From: VXYL01 sp963666465
GTDB taxonomy: Bacteria; Pseudomonadota; Gammaproteobacteria; Pseudomonadales; Azotimanducaceae
DNA: 64,000 nt
Direction of reading: 5' to 3'
Assembly: GCA_963666465.1 (NCBI GenBank)
Contig: OY762824.1
Span: 186,001-250,000, forward strand
Both the position numbers and the translations under genes were made by a program. The stretch's first letter is position 1; each line of letters begins with the position of its first letter. Below, in pieces: positions 19,919 to 28,789 of the stretch. The notes below the pieces were generated by a model. That model did not search any database and was not told the origin of the DNA. It was given only the letters and a program-made list of their open reading frames with translations.

Positions 19919-20253
19919 TGCCCCTCCGAAGCGGTACGGTCTGGCCAAGACCGACAGCTTAACACGGTGTCGATCGATGCCCTTCGCCTTGAGGTGTGCC
20001 GTAGCCGCGAAAGAGCCCGCAGTTCCGTCGATGTAAAACCGCCGACGGCAATCGAACCGCCGTCCAACTTCATCTGTGGCCATCCGCTCCAAGGCAATGT
20101 CGCCAGGCCAGCCCCACGGCATATCTCTGTCGCAACGTCCGGGAGCCGGACATCGGTTGCCACACATGGCCACATGGCCGAAAATGAAGGCGCACCTACG
20201 GCGCTTGCTGGTATGGTATGGCGCTTCGTCACGCCACATCCGGCCGCATCGCG

Positions 20254-21669
20254 ATGCCCCAGCCCAACATCCTGCTTGTCTTCACCGATGACCAGCGCTT
20301 CGACACGATTCGGGCGTTGGGGACGAACGCCACTTCGGCGGCAATATCGACGCCCAACCTCGATCGCTTGGTGGCGCGGGGGACGACGTTCACGCATGCA
20401 CACATTCCGTGTGGCACGCATGGCGCCATCTGTATGCCGAGTCGGGCGATGCTGCACACGGGGCGGACGCTGTTCCATCTTGAGGACTCCGGCGAGCGCA
20501 TTCCGGTGGAGCACACCATGCTTGGGGAGGTGCTGCGGGAGCAGGGCTACCGCACCTGGGGCTGCGGCAAGTGGCACAACGGGCGCGAGTCGTTCAATCG
20601 CTCGTTCGACGACGGGGCGGAAATCTACTTCGGCGGCATGGCGGATCACTGGAACGTGCCGGCGTACAACTACGACTCGAGCGGGCGCTACGACACCCGG
20701 CTGCCCTACATCGCCGATCCGCCGGCGTTCGGCAACAATGACATCTCGTGGCGCGACTGCGACCACATCCACGCCGGTCGGCACTCGAGCGAAGTCCTCT
20801 GCGGCGCGGCGGCGGATTTCGTCCAGCGCCAGAAGGGGGATGCGCCCTTCTTCGCCTACGTCGCGCTGCTCGCGCCGCACGATCCGCGCACCATGCCGGA
20901 AGAGTTTCGCCAGATGTACGCCACCGACGGCGTCGAACTGCCGCCCAACTTCCTCGGTGGCCATCCGTTCGACAACGGCGCGCTGCGGATACGCGACGAG
21001 ATGCTGGCCCGCTTCCCGCGCACGCCGGAGGAAATCCGCCGCCACATCGCCGAGTACTACGCCATGATCTCGCACCTCGATCACGAGGTAGGACGGCTGC
21101 TCGATGCGCTCGATGCATCGGGCCAAGCCGACAACACCATCGTCGTGCTCGCCGGAGACAACGGCCTCGCCGTGGGACAGCACGGGCTCATGGGCAAGCA
21201 GAACTGCTACGAGCACAGCGTCCGTGTGCCGCTCATTCTGGCGGGGCCCGGCATTCCCGCCGGCGAGCGCCGGGACGCCTATGTGTATCTGTTCGACGTA
21301 TTCCCGACCCTTTGCGAGATGATCGGTGCGCCCCGGCCGGCCAGCGTGGAAGGCGAGAGCCTCGTCAGCGCGTTGAACGACCCCGGCGAACGCATGAGGG
21401 AGACGCTCTACTTCGCCTACGTCGCGTCCCAGCGCGCCGTGAAGAACCGCACCCACAAGCTTATCGAATACGCGCCTCGCGAGGGCGGCAGACAAACGCA
21501 ACTGTTTGACATTGCAAACGATCCGTGGGAGACCAACGACCTCGCGGCGGGGCCGGGATATGGCGAAGTCATCGCCGGCCTGAGGCAGGAGATGTTCCGC
21601 TACCGCGATGCCTGGGAGGCCGGGCACACCGAACGAAGCGCCCGTTTCTGGGAACGCTACTCCGCTTGA
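20254..21669 (+). CDS. type I sulfatase with cysteine-type formylglycine site
   Basis: The 471-residue enzyme begins PNILLVFTDDQ, which holds metal-binding aspartates, and carries the sulfatase signature CMPSRAMLHTGR (Cys60), where Cys is converted to formylglycine. Further motifs are WGCGKWHNG, PHDPR and VLAGDNGLAVGQHGLMGKQ (metal ligands), and YDYLFDVFPT-like YLFDVFPTLCEM. It has no evident signal peptide, so it may act in the cytoplasm. The gene for the maturase follows eight bases later. An ATG 36 bases upstream is possible, but the conserved start favours this one. Confidence 0.9.
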   Translation: MPQPNILLVFTDDQRFDTIRALGTNATSAAISTPNLDRLVARGTTFTHAHIPCGTHGAICMPSRAMLHTGRTLFHLEDSGERIPVEHTMLGEVLREQGYRTWGCGKWHNGRESFNRSFDDGAEIYFGGMADHWNVPAYNYDSSGRYDTRLPYIADPPAFGNNDISWRDCDHIHAGRHSSEVLCGAAADFVQRQKGDAPFFAYVALLAPHDPRTMPEEFRQMYATDGVELPPNFLGGHPFDNGALRIRDEMLARFPRTPEEIRRHIAEYYAMISHLDHEVGRLLDALDASGQADNTIVVLAGDNGLAVGQHGLMGKQNCYEHSVRVPLILAGPGIPAGERRDAYVYLFDVFPTLCEMIGAPRPASVEGESLVSALNDPGERMRETLYFAYVASQRAVKNRTHKLIEYAPREGGRQTQLFDIANDPWETNDLAAGPGYGEVIAGLRQEMFRYRDAWEAGHTERSARFWERYSA

Positions 21670-21676
21670 GGGTGCG

Positions 21677-22642
21677 ATGCAGGGCGCCGGATGCTGCATG
21701 CCCTCCCGCAATGCGCCGGTCGGGCAACCCGCCCCCGACGCCGTCGGAAGGCGAGACCTCACGGGCATGGCAGACATCGCCGAGGGCTCGTTCCAACTCG
21801 GCTCCGAAGATGAAGACGCGATCGGCGAAGACGGCGAGGGTCCGCTGCGCGCCGTCGAGCTCGATGCGTTCCTGATCGACCGCACCGCCGTCTCCAACGC
21901 CGATTTCAAGCGGTTCGTGGCGGACACCGGCTATCGCACCGACGCTGAACGGTTCGGCTGGTCGTTCGTCTTCGATGGCTTGCTCCCGCGGCACGGGCGG
22001 CCAGGGCGCAAGGCACGGCGCAGCAACGGCGCACGCCCTGACCAGCGTGTCGCCGCCGCACCTTGGTGGATCGCCGTGGATGGCGCATGTTGGCGGCATC
22101 CCGAAGGCCCAGGCTCAAATGTAGATGACCGCGCCAACCATCCGGTTGTCCATGTCTCTTGGCAGGATGCAGCGGCCTACAGTCGATGGGCCGGCAAGCG
22201 CCTGCCCACCGAGGCAGAATGGGAAGTGGCGGCTCGGGGTGGCCTGCACGGCAAGCGCTTCCCGTGGGGCGACCGGCTCCGCCCCAACAACACACATCGC
22301 TGCAACATCTGGCAAGGCCGGTTCCCAGACCGCAACACGCGCGCGGATGGCTACCTCGGCGCAGCGCCGGTGCAGTCCTTTGCGCCCAACGGGCATGGCC
22401 TCTACAACGTCGTGGGCAACGTCTGGGAGTGGTGCGCAGACTGGTTCGGCATCCCTTCGACCACGCACACAACCCTGCGCAATCCCACCGGCCCCGCCCG
22501 CGGCCGCACGAAGGTACTCAAGGGCGGCTCCTACCTCTGCCACGCCAGCTACTGCAACCGCTACCGCGTGTCCGCCCGATACGCCAACACGCCCCACTCC
22601 ACCTCCGGCCACGCCGGCTTCCGCTGCGCAGCGGACGCGTGA
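21677..22642 (+). CDS. formylglycine-generating enzyme (sulfatase maturase)
   Basis: The 321-residue protein is an FGE-sulfatase domain protein: MADIAEGSFQLGSEDEDA, HPVVHVSWQDAAAYSRWAGKRLPTEAEWE, NVVGNVWEWCADW, and near the C-terminus YLCHASYCNRYRVSAR. The two cysteines (about 288 and 293) match the copper/redox pair of genuine FGE, so this is likely an active maturase and not merely a related fold. It directly follows the sulfatase whose Cys60 it should oxidise. The first 30 residues may not be translated; an ATG at 21767 is an alternative start. Confidence 0.88.
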   Translation: MQGAGCCMPSRNAPVGQPAPDAVGRRDLTGMADIAEGSFQLGSEDEDAIGEDGEGPLRAVELDAFLIDRTAVSNADFKRFVADTGYRTDAERFGWSFVFDGLLPRHGRPGRKARRSNGARPDQRVAAAPWWIAVDGACWRHPEGPGSNVDDRANHPVVHVSWQDAAAYSRWAGKRLPTEAEWEVAARGGLHGKRFPWGDRLRPNNTHRCNIWQGRFPDRNTRADGYLGAAPVQSFAPNGHGLYNVVGNVWEWCADWFGIPSTTHTTLRNPTGPARGRTKVLKGGSYLCHASYCNRYRVSARYANTPHSTSGHAGFRCAADA

Positions 22643-22801
22643 TTTGGCCTAGGAGCCTTCAGCCGGGGAAGCATCCCCGACCGCTGACGCGTAGGGAAGT
22701 ACCGGCAATTCCCCCATCGCTGGGGCGTACTTCCATGCAAGGTGAGCGCCGCAACCGCGCAGTCCCCTCGGCGTGGCAAAGGGCGTGACGAGAAGGCCAT
22801 G

Positions 22802-22869
22802 CTTCCCCTGACAGGGGAAGGAGTCTGTAACCGGTCTTCGTAGGGGGGCGTCTCGCCCTCCCTACGAAG
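22802..22869. repeat. two hairpins between the FGE gene and the SRP RNA gene
   Basis: CTTCCCCT-gac-AGGGGAAG (22802-22820) and a larger near-perfect palindrome CTTCGTAGGGGGGCG / CGCCCTCCCTACGAAG (22836-22869) lie in the 300-base gap. They could end the sulfatase-FGE transcript. No other gene is visible between 22643 and 22939. Confidence 0.45.
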
Positions 22870-22939
22870 AGTATCGCCAGCACCGGTTCATTTTCGGCGC
22901 CAAACCCCGTAAGCTTGGCTTCTGCCCACGAGGGCATCG

Positions 22940-23055
<116 letters not shown>

Positions 23056-23058
23056 ATC

Positions 23059-23147
23059 GGAGAGGTGTCCGAGCGGCTGAAGGAGCACGCCTGGAAAGTG
23101 TGTATAGGCAATCCCTATCGAGGGTTCGAATCCCTCCCTCTCCGCCA
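23059..23147 (+). tRNA. tRNA-Ser (anticodon GGA)
   Basis: The acceptor GGAGAGG pairs with CCTCTCC, followed by discriminator G and an encoded CCA. The anticodon loop CTGGAAA gives GGA. The long variable arm (GTATAGGCAATCCCTAT) and GGTTCGAATCC T-loop are typical for serine tRNA. Its 3' end is the attachment site of the island that follows. Confidence 0.97.
23134..23147 (+). other. attL: 14-bp tRNA-Ser 3' end repeated at the island boundary
   Basis: CTCCCTCTCCGCCA at the tRNA end is repeated exactly 9.3 kb downstream beside an integrase gene, as expected for a tRNA-targeting integrative element. Confidence 0.75.
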
Positions 23148-23401
23148 CAATACCAATAAGTTTGTTTGAAAATCAATGTGTTAGGGTTTACTCATCAATT
23201 GAGTATCATTCGAGTTATCACTTTATTTGAGGTGATTTGGGGAGCTTGCTGAGGCCCTGCGGCACGGGGTCACGGCCACTCGTGCCGGATCGGGCCGCAA
23301 GGAGTCGCGAGGACATGCCGATCTCTCAAGGCCCGGTCCGAAACCGCGGCGGGTATGAAGGTCGAGTCTCGACACGTACGTCCACTCCGTAATCGGTCAC
23401 T

Positions 23402-23558
23402 TGGGATGAGATCGATGTCGGCGGAGCCGTGTGGACGCTGTCGGCCGAACGTATCAAAGCGATCCGCGGGCATAGGGTGCCGCTGTCGTCGCGCGCCGTG
23501 GCGGTAGTCGAAGAAGCGGCGAAGTTGTGGGACGGCGGCGGACTGGTCTTCGGAACCT
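23402..23558 (+). pseudogene. fragment of a P4-type tyrosine integrase
   Basis: The plus strand translates as WDEIDVGGAVWTLSAERIKA and on to GHRVPLSSRAVAVVEEA and GGLVF. This matches the piece of P4-type integrases between the catalytic Arg region and the LVFPSPTG motif; the island's own integrase has WDEVDEAAATWTVPPARMKA in the same place. The frame is lost on both sides. It is a relic of an earlier element at the same tRNA. Confidence 0.75.
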
Positions 23559-23621
23559 TCTCGATGAGATCGCGGCCAGCGCGCCAAGGCCGATCCTAGC
23601 CAGCGGCGGCCCGGGGCACGT

Positions 23622-24929
23622 TCACCCCGCATCCGGCTCCCAGCCCTCGATCCTGTCCACCGATGCGCGGATCTCCCGCACTAGTGGGGCGACGCAGTCG
23701 TCCTCCACCATTGTGCGAATCACTTTGGGTGCGAGCCACGTCGTCTTGCGCAAGTCGACGTCCTTGTTCGGGTACTTCCACGCGAGCCACCACTCGCCGT
23801 TGGTGGTCCAGTCCTGCCCGAGCGCCGACACGCGCTTCGCCCACGCGTCGAAGATGTCGGTGGTGTCTCGTGAGCGGGCGAGCTGTCGCTTGGCGTCCCC
23901 GACCTGCTCCACGGCGACGAGCCCGTAGAAGCCCCAGCAAAAGGAGTCGCACTCGACCCTGAGAAGGACTTCCACGCCGTCGCCGCGATAGCGCGCCGGT
24001 ACCCTCTCGGATTCGATTCGGAGCGTCCATCCGTAGTCCCACTTGTTCCGGCCGCTTCCGTGGGCGTGGCGGACGATTTCCTCGCTCACCTCCTTGGGTG
24101 GATTCGAGGGGTCCTCAATCCCATCCACGCGGGTGAGCCGCCACGGACGGTCGCCGGGCTCCAGCGGCCTCTCCCGCAACGCCTTCCAGAACTTCCACTC
24201 CGTATCGACGCTGAGCGCCGTCATTGCTTCGGCGATCCGCGGCACGAGCTCGAAGTTGTACTTGCCGCCCTGCTTGTCCGCTAGCAGTGCCTTGATGTCC
24301 ATGGTCAGTGGTTCCTTCGACTTGCCGGTGAGCTTGCGCAGCAGTGCCTGGTAGTGCGCGAGGATCTCCCTGAGCTGGGGCACGCGGGCAACTTCCCTGA
24401 TGCACTCGTCGAGCCATTCGAGCACGTGGGTCTCGTAGCTGATGCACGTCACCTTCTCCAGGGGAAGCTCGCCGAGCGAGTCCTTGGTTGGTTCGTTACC
24501 GTGCAGCGTCAGGTAGAACACCTTCGACATCGGCCACCTGTCGGCGTACGCGTGGTAGCGTTCGAGCTGCCGGTGCTGATCGGCCGCGTGAATTTTGTTC
24601 TCGATCACGATGCGCGCGTAGTCGGTCTCCAGCACGATGTCCACGCGGCTGTCCTTGCCGATTGCCTCCTCGCACCGCACCCGCGCGCGCTCGAGCCCCG
24701 CGTCGTAGAAACCGAACCGCTTCGCAAAGAGCGTCGCGAACACCGGCCCTTGCCCGTGGGTGCCGTTCGGGTCGAGCAGTTCGGCCAGGATGGCCGAATG
24801 GGTTCGAACCTCGTCGGTTTCCATCCCGAGGATTGCGAACAGGTTGAAGTTCTGGCCGGTGGCGGCCGCGAGCGCCTCATGCTTGCTGCTCAGCACTCGA
24901 GCCTGCGCCAGCAGTGCGTCTTCACGCAC
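23622..24929 (-). CDS. PD-(D/E)xK nuclease superfamily protein
   Basis: The 435-residue protein opens with helices and the phrase ETDEVRTHSAILAELLDPNGTHGQG, known from PD-(D/E)xK superfamily proteins of the PDDEXK_4 type. The nuclease core is RVDIVLETDYARIVIENKIHAADQHRQLERY (about 95-125, quoted in parts): Asp, then ENK with catalytic Glu and Lys. The C-terminal half is predicted alpha/beta of unknown role. It starts at a GTG. The gene stands alone at the left of the island and is probably a nuclease of a defence or stress function; its trigger is unknown. Confidence 0.75.
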   Translation of the reverse strand: MREDALLAQARVLSSKHEALAAATGQNFNLFAILGMETDEVRTHSAILAELLDPNGTHGQGPVFATLFAKRFGFYDAGLERARVRCEEAIGKDSRVDIVLETDYARIVIENKIHAADQHRQLERYHAYADRWPMSKVFYLTLHGNEPTKDSLGELPLEKVTCISYETHVLEWLDECIREVARVPQLREILAHYQALLRKLTGKSKEPLTMDIKALLADKQGGKYNFELVPRIAEAMTALSVDTEWKFWKALRERPLEPGDRPWRLTRVDGIEDPSNPPKEVSEEIVRHAHGSGRNKWDYGWTLRIESERVPARYRGDGVEVLLRVECDSFCWGFYGLVAVEQVGDAKRQLARSRDTTDIFDAWAKRVSALGQDWTTNGEWWLAWKYPNKDVDLRKTTWLAPKVIRTMVEDDCVAPLVREIRASVDRIEGWEPDAG

Positions 24930-25660
24930 GGCTGCGACTCCCGCATTCGCCGAAGACTGTCGCGGTGAACCCTAGCACTGGAAGTGGCCTCGCGCCGACA
25001 GTCCGGCAACCATCGTGCCGTTCAAGCCCGGGTCCGTCAGCGCCGCTCACCAGTATTCCCCTCGAATTCGGATTCCTACGTACTTGAGGGCGGAATCTTA
25101 TCTTTTTGACCGACGGCTCGCGGGCCTTGACGCCGCTCGTTCTCTCCCCCGGAGCACCCCTTCGAGTCGGTGCCTTGGTCATCTGGTCAAAGAGCGGGAT
25201 GTGGCCTCGAAGGTGCCCGAGTAACGCGCGGCTATTCGCCCGCACCTCGGTTGCGGCGATGGTAGCACGCTCGGCCACGAACTCACCTATCTGGACAACA
25301 CTCACGTTCTGCGTCGCCTGGTGCACGAGAACGCCGGCGACCATCCCGACCAGCAGTGCCAGACCCGCCGGACCTTGCGCGCACTCGACGGGCGCTGCCC
25401 CGAGCGCACCCTTGATGCCGGCAACGAGACCGACATCCGCGGCGTGGTGGTGTTCGTCGGCAACGAGGTCTGAGGCGCAAGCCCTCGTCACTACCGCTGC
25501 GGAGGCCCGAAGCGGCCGAAGGCGCCTTGCGCGGCCTGTCGCCGGATGCGGGAATGCGGTAGTGACGGGGCGCTAAATCGGCCTTTCGCGCAGTCACGGC
25601 AAGGGTGCTAACAAGATTGTTCTGGTGCCGCTTTGGTGCTGGCGCTATTGTAGCGGCCAT

Positions 25661-25760
25661 GTGGGAGCCGCCCTGTGGCGGCGTGGTCGGGAGCCATCCC
25701 GACAGACTGGTGAGACCAGACAGCCGGTGGAAATCCGGTGCGGGCGCGGCAGCCATAGCT
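25661..25760 (+). ncRNA. candidate structured RNA: four consecutive hairpins
   Basis: Within about 75 bases lie GCCGCC-ctgt-GGCGGC, GTCGGGA-gcca-TCCCGAC, CTGGT-gag-ACCAG and CCGG-tggaaat-CCGG. Arms are perfect and loops are short. The last part, AGCCGGTGGAAATCCGGTGC, resembles the GGTG-AATCC core of cobalamin riboswitches, but no B12 gene follows and the B12 box is not convincing. It may be a leader, a selfish RNA or a fragment of a larger RNA. Confidence 0.35.
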
Positions 25761-26433
25761 CGTGGATGGCGACGCCCAGGTGCCGAACCGCGGTCGCACG
25801 ATACGCGAGTATGGTGGACTTGCGGGCGGGAGATGCACCCGCGTGGGCACGGATGCGCCATGCCGCTCGATCGACGGGCGGCGGGGGCGAATCGACCGGA
25901 TGCGCCAAGCGCCCAATCGCGGGCGTGGTGGACATCGCATACGGCAGGCGGCGGCCTCGCGAGACCTCTGGAACGTTCGCGGGGCACGAGGGGACAGAGA
26001 AGGCGTCCTGCATCGAAGCCGAGACTGTCGTGGCGCGCGAGGTAGTGGCGGTGGCTAGGGAGGCATCCCCTGCCGTACGGTCAACAGACACCGTAACCGC
26101 GACGCCATCGGCGCCGAACAAGAGGCCGGCGGCCCATGTCGAGTCCGACACGCCGCGGTCGCCGCAAGCGACGGCAGGGCAACTGCATCGAGGGGCTTCA
26201 CGCAGCAATGCGGGTCCGAATCGTCTTCGTCGAAAGACGGCGGATCGCCCAGCAACACTAATCCGTACGCCGGCCCGGTGCCGCTGACGCGGCGCCGGGC
26301 GCGGTCGATCCCTCGCGCTCCCCACCGGCCACCGATGCGCCTGCCGGCGTCCCGGCCCGCCACGGTTCGTGGCCCTTCCCTTACCGGATTGATAAACACG
26401 CCGTCGTTGACGCGCCCGGCGCGCGACCCTACC

Positions 26434-26560
26434 GGTCGACGCCGCCGGCGGCTGGCTGCACAACATCGCGGGGGAGACGTACGTGGTGGCCCCGGCCTGC
26501 TTCGCGGCGTTCGCCACCGGGCGGGACCTCGCCGCGGCCACGGTTCGCCGACCACGGGGG
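26434..26560 (+). pseudogene. possible relaxase (TraI_2/MobH) C-terminal remnant
   Basis: One frame reads GGWLHNIAGETYVVAPACFA followed by AFATGRDLAAATVRR. This resembles the C-terminal domain of MobH-type relaxases, in which a VH(R/V)VDG strand is followed by an LVSP-IF helix. The frame is not open upstream. It would fit an island derived from a conjugative element, but the match is short. Confidence 0.3.
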
Positions 26561-26688
26561 GTCCGGCTCTCGGTGGCCCTGCTCAATGGTACATGTCATC
26601 ATCGCCCGGACATTGGCCGCGCCGGTCCAACGATAGGAGGGCACAGCCGAATCGGTACAAATCGAAGGAATCGTCGAATGGGGAAAGG

Positions 26689-28788
26689 ATGACCAACCGA
26701 TCTGCAGCGCTCACGTTGCTGCGGCGCTTGCTCGACGACCAGGACGCTGGATTCCGAGACGGACAGTGGGAGGCGATCGACGCGCTGGTGAACCGTCGAG
26801 AACGGTTGCTGTTGGTCCAGCGAACGGGTTGGGGGAAGAGCGCGATCTACTTCATTGCAACCCGCATGCTCCGCGACAGTGGTTCCGGGGCGACGTTGAT
26901 CGTTTCGCCCTTGCTCGCCTTGATGCGGAACCAGGTCGAGGCGTCCGAACGGATGGGCATCCGGGCCATGACCATCAATTCCACAAACTGGTCGGAGTGG
27001 CCGGACCTGCAACGCGAAGTGTTGTCGGACGAGGCGGACGTGCTGTTGGTCTCACCGGAACGCCTGGCCAACGAGAGCTTCATGGAAGAGGTTCTCCTGC
27101 CGGTGTCCGGACGGATTGGGCTGCTGGTTGTGGACGAGGCCCACTGCGTATCGGACTGGGGCCATGATTTCCGACCCGACTATCGACGGCTTGTGAACGT
27201 GCTGCGGCGAATGCCGGCAAACATGCCGATCGTCGGCACCACCGCGACGGCCAACGACCGGGTCATCGAAGACGCAAAGCGGCAGCTGGGCGAGCTACGT
27301 GTCCAGCGCGGGGCGTTGATGCGCGAGAGCCTGCATCTCCAGACGCTTCGTTTGCCGACGCAGGCGGAGCGTCTCGCCTGGCTCGCCGACCATGTCGATG
27401 AACTCCCGGGCACGGGCATCATCTATGCGTTGACGCAACGGGACGCCGAACAGGTTTCGGACTGGTTGAATCAGCGGGGCATCCTCGTCCGGCCGTACCA
27501 CGCGAGTGTCGTTCACGAGCGCTACGTGGATTCGGCCGCGTACCGACAACGGCTGGAGCAAGCGCTCGACCGCAACGAGGTGAAGGCGTTGGTGGCGACG
27601 ACGGCTCTGGGCATGGGCTACGACAAGCCTGACCTTGGGTTCGTGGTGCACTACCAGGCGCCCGGGTCGATCATCGCCTACTACCAGCAGGTCGGGCGCG
27701 CGGGACGCGGCATCGAGCGGGCCGTAGGCGTTCTCTTGTCGGGCGTCGAAGACGGAGAAATTCACGAGTACTTTCGACGCACTGCGTTTCCCGAAGAGCA
27801 ATGGGTGAACGACGTTCTCAGTGCGCTCGAGAACGAAGAGGGCATGACGGTTCGGGAGCTGGAACAGTCGTTGAACCTTCGCTACGGCCAGATCGAAAAG
27901 GTGCTCAAGGTGCTGTCGGTGGACAATCCCGCGCCAGTCATCAGGGACGGTTCCAAATGGCGGCGCACCGCCGTTCCCTACCGGACCGATAACGAGCGCA
28001 TCAGCCGGTTGACGGCGCAGAAGGAAACGGAATGGCAACAGGTCCAGTTCTACGTCGACGAACCGACGTGCCTCATGCGATTCCTGGCGGAAGCGCTGGA
28101 CGATCCCGATCCGAAACCATGCGGCAAATGCGCGCGCTGCGTGGGCAGTCCCGTCGCCGATACGTCGATTTCCCGCCAAACCGTGGTTGCCGCTACCCGG
28201 TTTCTCCGCCAAGCCGAGATGCCGCTGACGTGCAACAGGCAAGTCGCGAAAGGTTCGTTTCCGGAATACGGCTGGTCGGGGAATCTACCCGCAGCGCTCG
28301 GCGCTGAGACGGGACGAGTACTGTCCAGATGGGGCGACGCCGGGTGGGGGGAAGTCGTGGCGCACGACAAACACGGCGGTCGCTTTGGAGACCAGCTTGT
28401 CAGGGCGGCGGCGGAGATGATTCGGGACCGTTGGCGACCAGATCCTTGGCCGGATTGGGTCACGTGCGTTCCGTCGAATCGCCATCCTGCGCTGGTCCCG
28501 GATTTCGCAAGCCGCTTGGCGGAAGCACTGTCGCTGCCGTATGTCCCGGTGGTGGAGAAGGTCAGGGACAACGCTCCGCAGAAGGCGCAGCAGAACAGAT
28601 TCCATCAATGCCATAATCTGGACGGCGCTTTCGCCGTTGATGGTCGAATTCCGGACGGCGGCGTCTTGCTGGTCGACGACATCGTGGACTCCAAGTGGAC
28701 GCTCACAGTCGTTGCAGCGCTGCTCCGGCGCGCGGGCTGTCCGGCCGTGTGGCCGTTTGCGCTCGCCACGGCGAGTCCGGGAGGCTGA
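26689..28788 (+). CDS. RecQ-type helicase fused to a phosphoribosyltransferase domain
   Basis: The 699-residue protein has RecQ helicase motifs: LLLVQRTGWGKSAIYF (motif I, about 43-58), SPLLALMRNQ (Ia), VVDEAHCVSDWGHDFRPDY (motif II, about 145), TTATAN (III) and QQVGRAGRG (VI). A zinc-binding part CGKCARCVG follows near 480. The C-terminal 200 residues are a phosphoribosyltransferase fold with the PRPP loop GVLLVDDIVDSKWTLT (about 658-673). It is coupled to a DprA-like gene two bases downstream. PRTase plus DprA is the make-up of the ShosTA anti-phage system; here the PRTase is joined to a helicase. Confidence 0.85.
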   Translation: MTNRSAALTLLRRLLDDQDAGFRDGQWEAIDALVNRRERLLLVQRTGWGKSAIYFIATRMLRDSGSGATLIVSPLLALMRNQVEASERMGIRAMTINSTNWSEWPDLQREVLSDEADVLLVSPERLANESFMEEVLLPVSGRIGLLVVDEAHCVSDWGHDFRPDYRRLVNVLRRMPANMPIVGTTATANDRVIEDAKRQLGELRVQRGALMRESLHLQTLRLPTQAERLAWLADHVDELPGTGIIYALTQRDAEQVSDWLNQRGILVRPYHASVVHERYVDSAAYRQRLEQALDRNEVKALVATTALGMGYDKPDLGFVVHYQAPGSIIAYYQQVGRAGRGIERAVGVLLSGVEDGEIHEYFRRTAFPEEQWVNDVLSALENEEGMTVRELEQSLNLRYGQIEKVLKVLSVDNPAPVIRDGSKWRRTAVPYRTDNERISRLTAQKETEWQQVQFYVDEPTCLMRFLAEALDDPDPKPCGKCARCVGSPVADTSISRQTVVAATRFLRQAEMPLTCNRQVAKGSFPEYGWSGNLPAALGAETGRVLSRWGDAGWGEVVAHDKHGGRFGDQLVRAAAEMIRDRWRPDPWPDWVTCVPSNRHPALVPDFASRLAEALSLPYVPVVEKVRDNAPQKAQQNRFHQCHNLDGAFAVDGRIPDGGVLLVDDIVDSKWTLTVVAALLRRAGCPAVWPFALATASPGG

Positions 28789-28789
28789 C

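Larger units (their letters stand above)
24930..26688. other. 1.76-kb stretch without a recognisable intact gene
   Basis: No frame gives a protein I recognise. The stretch contains a run of hairpins (25661-25760) and, near its right end, a short frame resembling a relaxase C-terminus. The rest reads as low-complexity arginine/alanine peptide in all frames. A short plus-strand frame (25260-25475, ending GVVVFVGNEV) and an overlapping minus-strand frame compete, and neither has support. Confidence 0.4.

Noticed and set aside
24922..25491. A 189-codon minus-strand frame in the island gap, and a competing plus-strand frame ending GVVVFVGNEV
   Set aside because: Neither has a recognisable domain, a good ribosome-binding site or a coding advantage over the other strand.
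25720..25760. Cobalamin riboswitch
   Set aside because: The GGTG-AATCC core is similar, but the B12 box and a cobalamin or ribonucleotide gene downstream are missing; kept only as an unnamed structured RNA candidate.
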